From Parvimonas micra (GTDB lineage Bacteria; Bacillota; Clostridia; Tissierellales; Peptoniphilaceae): 64,000 bases of DNA. Of this stretch, positions 61,047 to 64,000 are shown piece after piece. Position 1 is the stretch's first letter. Every line of letters starts with the position of its first letter. Under the pieces are notes generated by a model. It did not search any database, was not told where the DNA came from, and worked only from the letters and a program-made list of their open reading frames with translations. The translations under genes and the position numbers were made by a program. The stretch lies in contig NZ_JAJTJP010000003.1 in the NCBI RefSeq assembly GCF_021300775.1, forward strand, positions 62,001-126,000, in the 5' to 3' direction.

Positions 61047-62355
61047 ACTCAATAAACCCTTCATCTTTTAAATAGTTCAAAAATTTTGTCATTTCAATCA
61101 TATCAATTTTTTTGTTTCTACAATATATTTTTAATGTATTATAGTCTTTAATTTTAAAATTCATAATATTTTTTAAAATATCGTAACAATACTCATTCAA
61201 TTGTATAGTGCTAAAAGTCTTAGTGCTTATTAATATGTTATTTTCATAACTTCTTGATACTCTAATACTCTCCTTTACTAGTGATATATTTTCAAAACGC
61301 TTGATATTAATATTCTCAATAAAATAATCACATTGATGAATTTTATCATTATCACTAATATATAAAGGACAAGGAAAACACTCTTGCATAAAATAATTAC
61401 AATTCTTACAAGGATATAAATTTTTATATGTACTATTCTCTATAATTTGGAAAGGAATAGAAAAATCTTCTTTATTCCAAATTTTCAAAAAATCCTTTTT
61501 TATTGAATTATTGCAATTTTCTAATTCATTAATATGGCAATATCTATCACATGGATATAAATTTCCTTTATTATCCAAAAAGCAAAAACTCGTACCAGCC
61601 CCACAACCATGAGTTATTTTTGGAAAATCCAATCCATAAACAGTTTTCATAAAATCTTTTGATAAAGGTCTCACAAATTTTGGTAATATTTTTATTCTGT
61701 CTTTAACATTTTCATATTTTTGTGATATAATTTGCATAACTTCTATAATTTCTTCCATAGAAAGCGACAAATTTATATCTTTAGCATTTCCATCCTCAAT
61801 AAGTTCCAAAATATCAATTCTATTGATTCCTATTTTAATACAAAAATCAATGAAACTTCCTATATAACGATAATTTAATTTACTTAGAACTATATTAGCA
61901 ACCAAATCAACTTTGGAATCTAACTTTGTTTTGCATTCATTAGTTATATTTATTGCTTTTAATATCCTATCAAAAACCTTTTTCCCTCTTATTTTATCAT
62001 TTAATTCTGCATTATCTCCTTCAATACTAAAAACTATATTATCTAGATACTTGTTACTTAATAATTTAGAAATTAAATTTTCATTCATCAATAAAGAATT
62101 TGTATTAAACCCAAATTTAATACTATATTTTTCTAAAATCTTACATATATCAACAAAATCTTTTCTAGTTGTAGGTTCTCCTCCCAGAATGTGGATATAA
62201 TCAATTTTATATGTACTTTCTATATTCTTTATTATTTCTTCAAATTCATACGCTGTTAGTTCATTTGCTATATCTCCTAAAAATTTCCCATTTATACAAT
62301 GTTTACAATTTAAATTACATTTATATGTGCAATCCCATTTTATTGAAATTCCCAT
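61039..62355 (-). CDS. Radical SAM/SPASM peptide maturase with C-terminal PqqD-like segment
   Basis: A 438-residue enzyme. The 4Fe-4S motif is CNLNCKHC (Cys13, 17, 20); HILGGEPTTRKDF is the SAM-binding GGEP. A SPASM region for auxiliary clusters follows at about residues 248-345: CGAG, FCFLDNKGNLYPCDRYCH, CKNCNYF, QECFPCP, HQCDYF. The last 75 residues (LVKESIRVSRS to FLNYLKDEGFIE) resemble a PqqD/RRE domain that binds a leader peptide. It would make thioether or related cross-links on the peptide encoded just upstream. AAGGAG precedes the ATG. Confidence 0.87.
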   Translation of the reverse strand: MGISIKWDCTYKCNLNCKHCINGKFLGDIANELTAYEFEEIIKNIESTYKIDYIHILGGEPTTRKDFVDICKILEKYSIKFGFNTNSLLMNENLISKLLSNKYLDNIVFSIEGDNAELNDKIRGKKVFDRILKAINITNECKTKLDSKVDLVANIVLSKLNYRYIGSFIDFCIKIGINRIDILELIEDGNAKDINLSLSMEEIIEVMQIISQKYENVKDRIKILPKFVRPLSKDFMKTVYGLDFPKITHGCGAGTSFCFLDNKGNLYPCDRYCHINELENCNNSIKKDFLKIWNKEDFSIPFQIIENSTYKNLYPCKNCNYFMQECFPCPLYISDNDKIHQCDYFIENINIKRFENISLVKESIRVSRSYENNILISTKTFSTIQLNEYCYDILKNIMNFKIKDYNTLKIYCRNKKIDMIEMTKFLNYLKDEGFIEYE

Positions 62356-62386
62356 CTTATTTCTCCTTCTTAAATTAATCTAGACT

Positions 62387-62429
62387 ACTATTATTGGAGA
62401 AGATATAGAATATCTTCTCCAATAATAGT
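62387..62429 (-). repeat. Perfect 20-bp hairpin between precursor and maturase genes
   Basis: 62387-62406 is the exact complement of 62410-62429 with a 3-nt AGA loop. It starts 6 nt after the precursor's stop and has no U-tract after it. It is probably a 3' stabiliser or processing site that keeps precursor mRNA in excess of the maturase mRNA. Confidence 0.85.
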
Positions 62430-62434
62430 GATGT

Positions 62435-62527
62435 CTACTTCCCTTTGCAATGATTATTACCATTACAGTTATTTCCAGCAGCACCTTTTTGTCCATGGTT
62501 ATGTTTTAATGTTGCATATGATAACAT
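62435..62527 (-). CDS. 30-residue RiPP precursor peptide
   Basis: A short gene with GAGGTGG 5 nt before its ATG. The first 15 residues (MLSYATLKHNHGQKG) would be the leader, and the C-terminal half GNNCNGNNHCKGK has two cysteines, Asn/Gly rich, six residues apart. Gly, Asn and Cys residues are typical targets for radical SAM cross-linking. Position upstream of the maturase, its own consensus promoter and the hairpin after it support the call. No known precursor family recognised; cleavage site not known. Confidence 0.72.
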   Translation of the reverse strand: MLSYATLKHNHGQKGAAGNNCNGNNHCKGK

Positions 62528-62604
62528 ATTTTCCACCTCTTAATTATAAATTTTAAAGGCACGTTAAAACATTAACAGTATGTATTATATACCTTTGTAA
62601 ATTA

Positions 62605-62633
62605 ATATTAGCAAATTATATAACATTTGTCAA
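62605..62633 (-). promoter_or_regulatory. Promoter of the RiPP operon
   Basis: Minus-strand TTGACA (62628-62633), 17 bp, TAATAT (62605-62610). The 70-nt leader can fold AAAGGTA with TGCCTTT around an inner GTTAA/TTAAC hairpin. Confidence 0.85.
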
Positions 62634-62769
62634 CTACTATATAATAAATATTATTAAAAAAATCTAATAAAAACTTTTTATGTAGTATTTTTATTGTCTA
62701 TTTAATATAAATATATCAGAAAGTGATTTTTAAAAAAATATATTATTATAATAATATATACTTATATTA

Positions 62770-62797
62770 TACAAAAAATAGCACCGAAGTGCTATTT
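62770..62797 (-). terminator. Terminator after the CDF gene
   Basis: AAATAGCAC/GTGCTATTT stem closed by a UUCG tetraloop, U-tract on the minus strand. Confidence 0.9.
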
Positions 62798-63969
62798 TAT
62801 AAATAATCATATAATATTGTTATTGATATTTTTAAATTATTATCGTAGTTTTTAATCAGTTCTTCTATCTCACATTTAAATATATTTTCATCAAATGTTT
62901 TACTTAATTTATTTCCGTATAATGCTACTTGCATACCTACAAAATATTCCTCTCCCTCTTTGTAGATTGCGAAGTCGTGAATTGATTTTATATATTCAAA
63001 CTGATTTTTCCAATTTTCAGTAATTTCTTTTAATTCAATTTCTCTTTCCGTAAAGTTTCCGCCAACAGGTTCAACATGTATAACAAGTACAATTTCATAT
63101 TTATCATAAATTTCTTTTTCAATAAGACTCATAAGATTATGTGCTTTTACTAAACTCATTTCACAGTCAACTTCTACGTCAACAGTACCAATAGTTTTTA
63201 AATGTCCATATTTATGAAAAGTATAATTATGAATTCCTAATATTTCACTATGATTTTCAATGTCCGTCAATACTGATTTGATAAGCTCTAAATCAGGAGT
63301 TTCTCCAATAAGTTGGCTTATTGTTTCTCTTGCTAAAGAAAAACCAGAAAATAGTATAAATGCAGAAACTATTAGACCCACAACTCCGTCAACGGGAAAA
63401 GTAGTATAATCGGCAAAAATCATAGCAATTAATACAACCGATGTTGTAAAAACGTCACTTAGACAATCAATTGAGGTAGCCTTTAAAATACTTGAATCTA
63501 TTACTTTTGAAAGTTTTCTATTGAATAAACTCATCCAAAGTTTAACTACTATTGAAATCACTAAAAATATTATTCCGATTCTTCCCATTAGTATTTTTTC
63601 AGGATTTATAATTCTTTCGATAGATGTCTTTGCAAACTGAACTCCTACAATCATAACCATCATTGAGATTATTAAAGTTGTTATATATTCAACTCTACCA
63701 TGTCCATAAGGATGATCCTTATCCGGTGGAGCAGAAGAAAATTTAAAGCCTAAAACTGTTGCAAAAGAGTAAATAGCATCTGAAAAATTATTTACCGCAT
63801 CAGCTGTTATTGAAACTGAATTAGCCAAAATACCTATTAAAAATTTTGATAATCCTAAAGTAACATTTAAAAATGTTCCTATCAAACCCGAAAAATATCC
63901 AACTTTTTTTCGGTCATATTTATCTGTATTTCCAATTCTTGAAATATTTAATATTTTTTTCTCTAACAT
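62797..63969 (-). CDS. Cation diffusion facilitator family metal exporter
   Basis: A 390-residue CDF protein exporting Zn2+, Fe2+, Mn2+ or similar for H+. Six membrane helices (about residues 25-225) include SITADAVNNFSDAIYSF, with the metal-site Asp pair, and DKDHPYGHGRVEY; the C-terminal cytosolic domain (from about 230) is longer than average. Metal not identified. Not part of the RiPP operon, from which it is separated by a terminator and a promoter. Confidence 0.93.
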   Translation of the reverse strand: MLEKKILNISRIGNTDKYDRKKVGYFSGLIGTFLNVTLGLSKFLIGILANSVSITADAVNNFSDAIYSFATVLGFKFSSAPPDKDHPYGHGRVEYITTLIISMMVMIVGVQFAKTSIERIINPEKILMGRIGIIFLVISIVVKLWMSLFNRKLSKVIDSSILKATSIDCLSDVFTTSVVLIAMIFADYTTFPVDGVVGLIVSAFILFSGFSLARETISQLIGETPDLELIKSVLTDIENHSEILGIHNYTFHKYGHLKTIGTVDVEVDCEMSLVKAHNLMSLIEKEIYDKYEIVLVIHVEPVGGNFTEREIELKEITENWKNQFEYIKSIHDFAIYKEGEEYFVGMQVALYGNKLSKTFDENIFKCEIEELIKNYDNNLKISITILYDYL

Positions 63970-64000
63970 ACTTACTCCATAAACAGTATAATATTTCCAC

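Overview
The window is a low-GC (roughly 28-30 %), AT-rich chromosomal segment from a Gram-positive anaerobe. Strong AGGAGG ribosome binding sites, 17-bp-spaced sigma-A promoters, a T-box before glyS, L20 and L21 leader RNAs, WhiA, the rplU-prp-rpmA operon, PlsY and choline-binding-like cell-wall repeats place it in the Firmicutes. The gene set and codon use suggest Tissierellia/Peptoniphilaceae, perhaps Parvimonas; that genus guess is an inference. I see no rRNA, tRNA, CRISPR array, transposase or prophage.

Layout. 1-5.9 kb: the 3' end of guaB, then a minus-strand operon ribF-galE-MATE-YwlG-like-phosphotransferase. 6-10.4 kb: mrp and a heterodimeric ABC exporter. 10.4-14.7 kb: a bile-salt/penicillin-acylase-like Ntn hydrolase, a DUF4230 protein, nudix-whiA, and ychF. 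14.7-18.3 kb: a siderophore/metal-chelate ABC importer with an embedded methyltransferase. 18.3-20.3 kb: a rearranged spot where the 3' end of a D,D-carboxypeptidase-like gene and its terminator are duplicated around a small membrane protein. 20.4-25 kb: rpmF, ackA, der-plsY, rplU-prp-rpmA. 25.3-34 kb: PBP1A with a poly-Asn tail, glmM-degV-mnmA, and a two-gene operon of an arsenite-methyltransferase-like gene with an in-frame UGA plus an MFS transporter. 34-41 kb: glyS-glutaredoxin-pepD under a T-box, a large repeat L,D-transpeptidase, and YitT. 41-51.7 kb: Trk/Ktr potassium uptake, infC-rpmI-rplT, a TDT transporter with a DUF169 protein, tex, lpd. 52-57 kb: a PucR regulator and a two-subunit membrane protein plus M20 amidohydrolase operon. 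57-64 kb: a CPBP protease pair, yaaA, a small RiPP locus, and a CDF cation transporter.

Two items stand out. (1) At 59.4-62.6 kb a 30-residue, two-cysteine peptide gene (62435-62527) with its own consensus promoter is followed by a perfect 20-bp hairpin, a radical SAM/SPASM enzyme with a C-terminal PqqD-like segment, and an ABC exporter. This has the architecture of a radical-SAM RiPP (ribosomally made, modified peptide) system; I do not recognise the precursor class. (2) The ArsM-like gene at 33015-33776 carries UGA exactly where the family has a conserved cysteine, reads on in frame for 58 codons, and has a hairpin with a GGU loop about 20 nt downstream, as expected for a bacterial SECIS element; it is probably a selenoprotein.

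Other points corrected from the raw sequence: infC starts at an AUU codon 34 codons upstream of its first ATG; trkH probably starts at TTG just after the rplT terminator; several other starts are moved to the codon with a proper ribosome binding site. A 28-residue gene (52194-52280) sits next to a small membrane gene that appears frameshifted.
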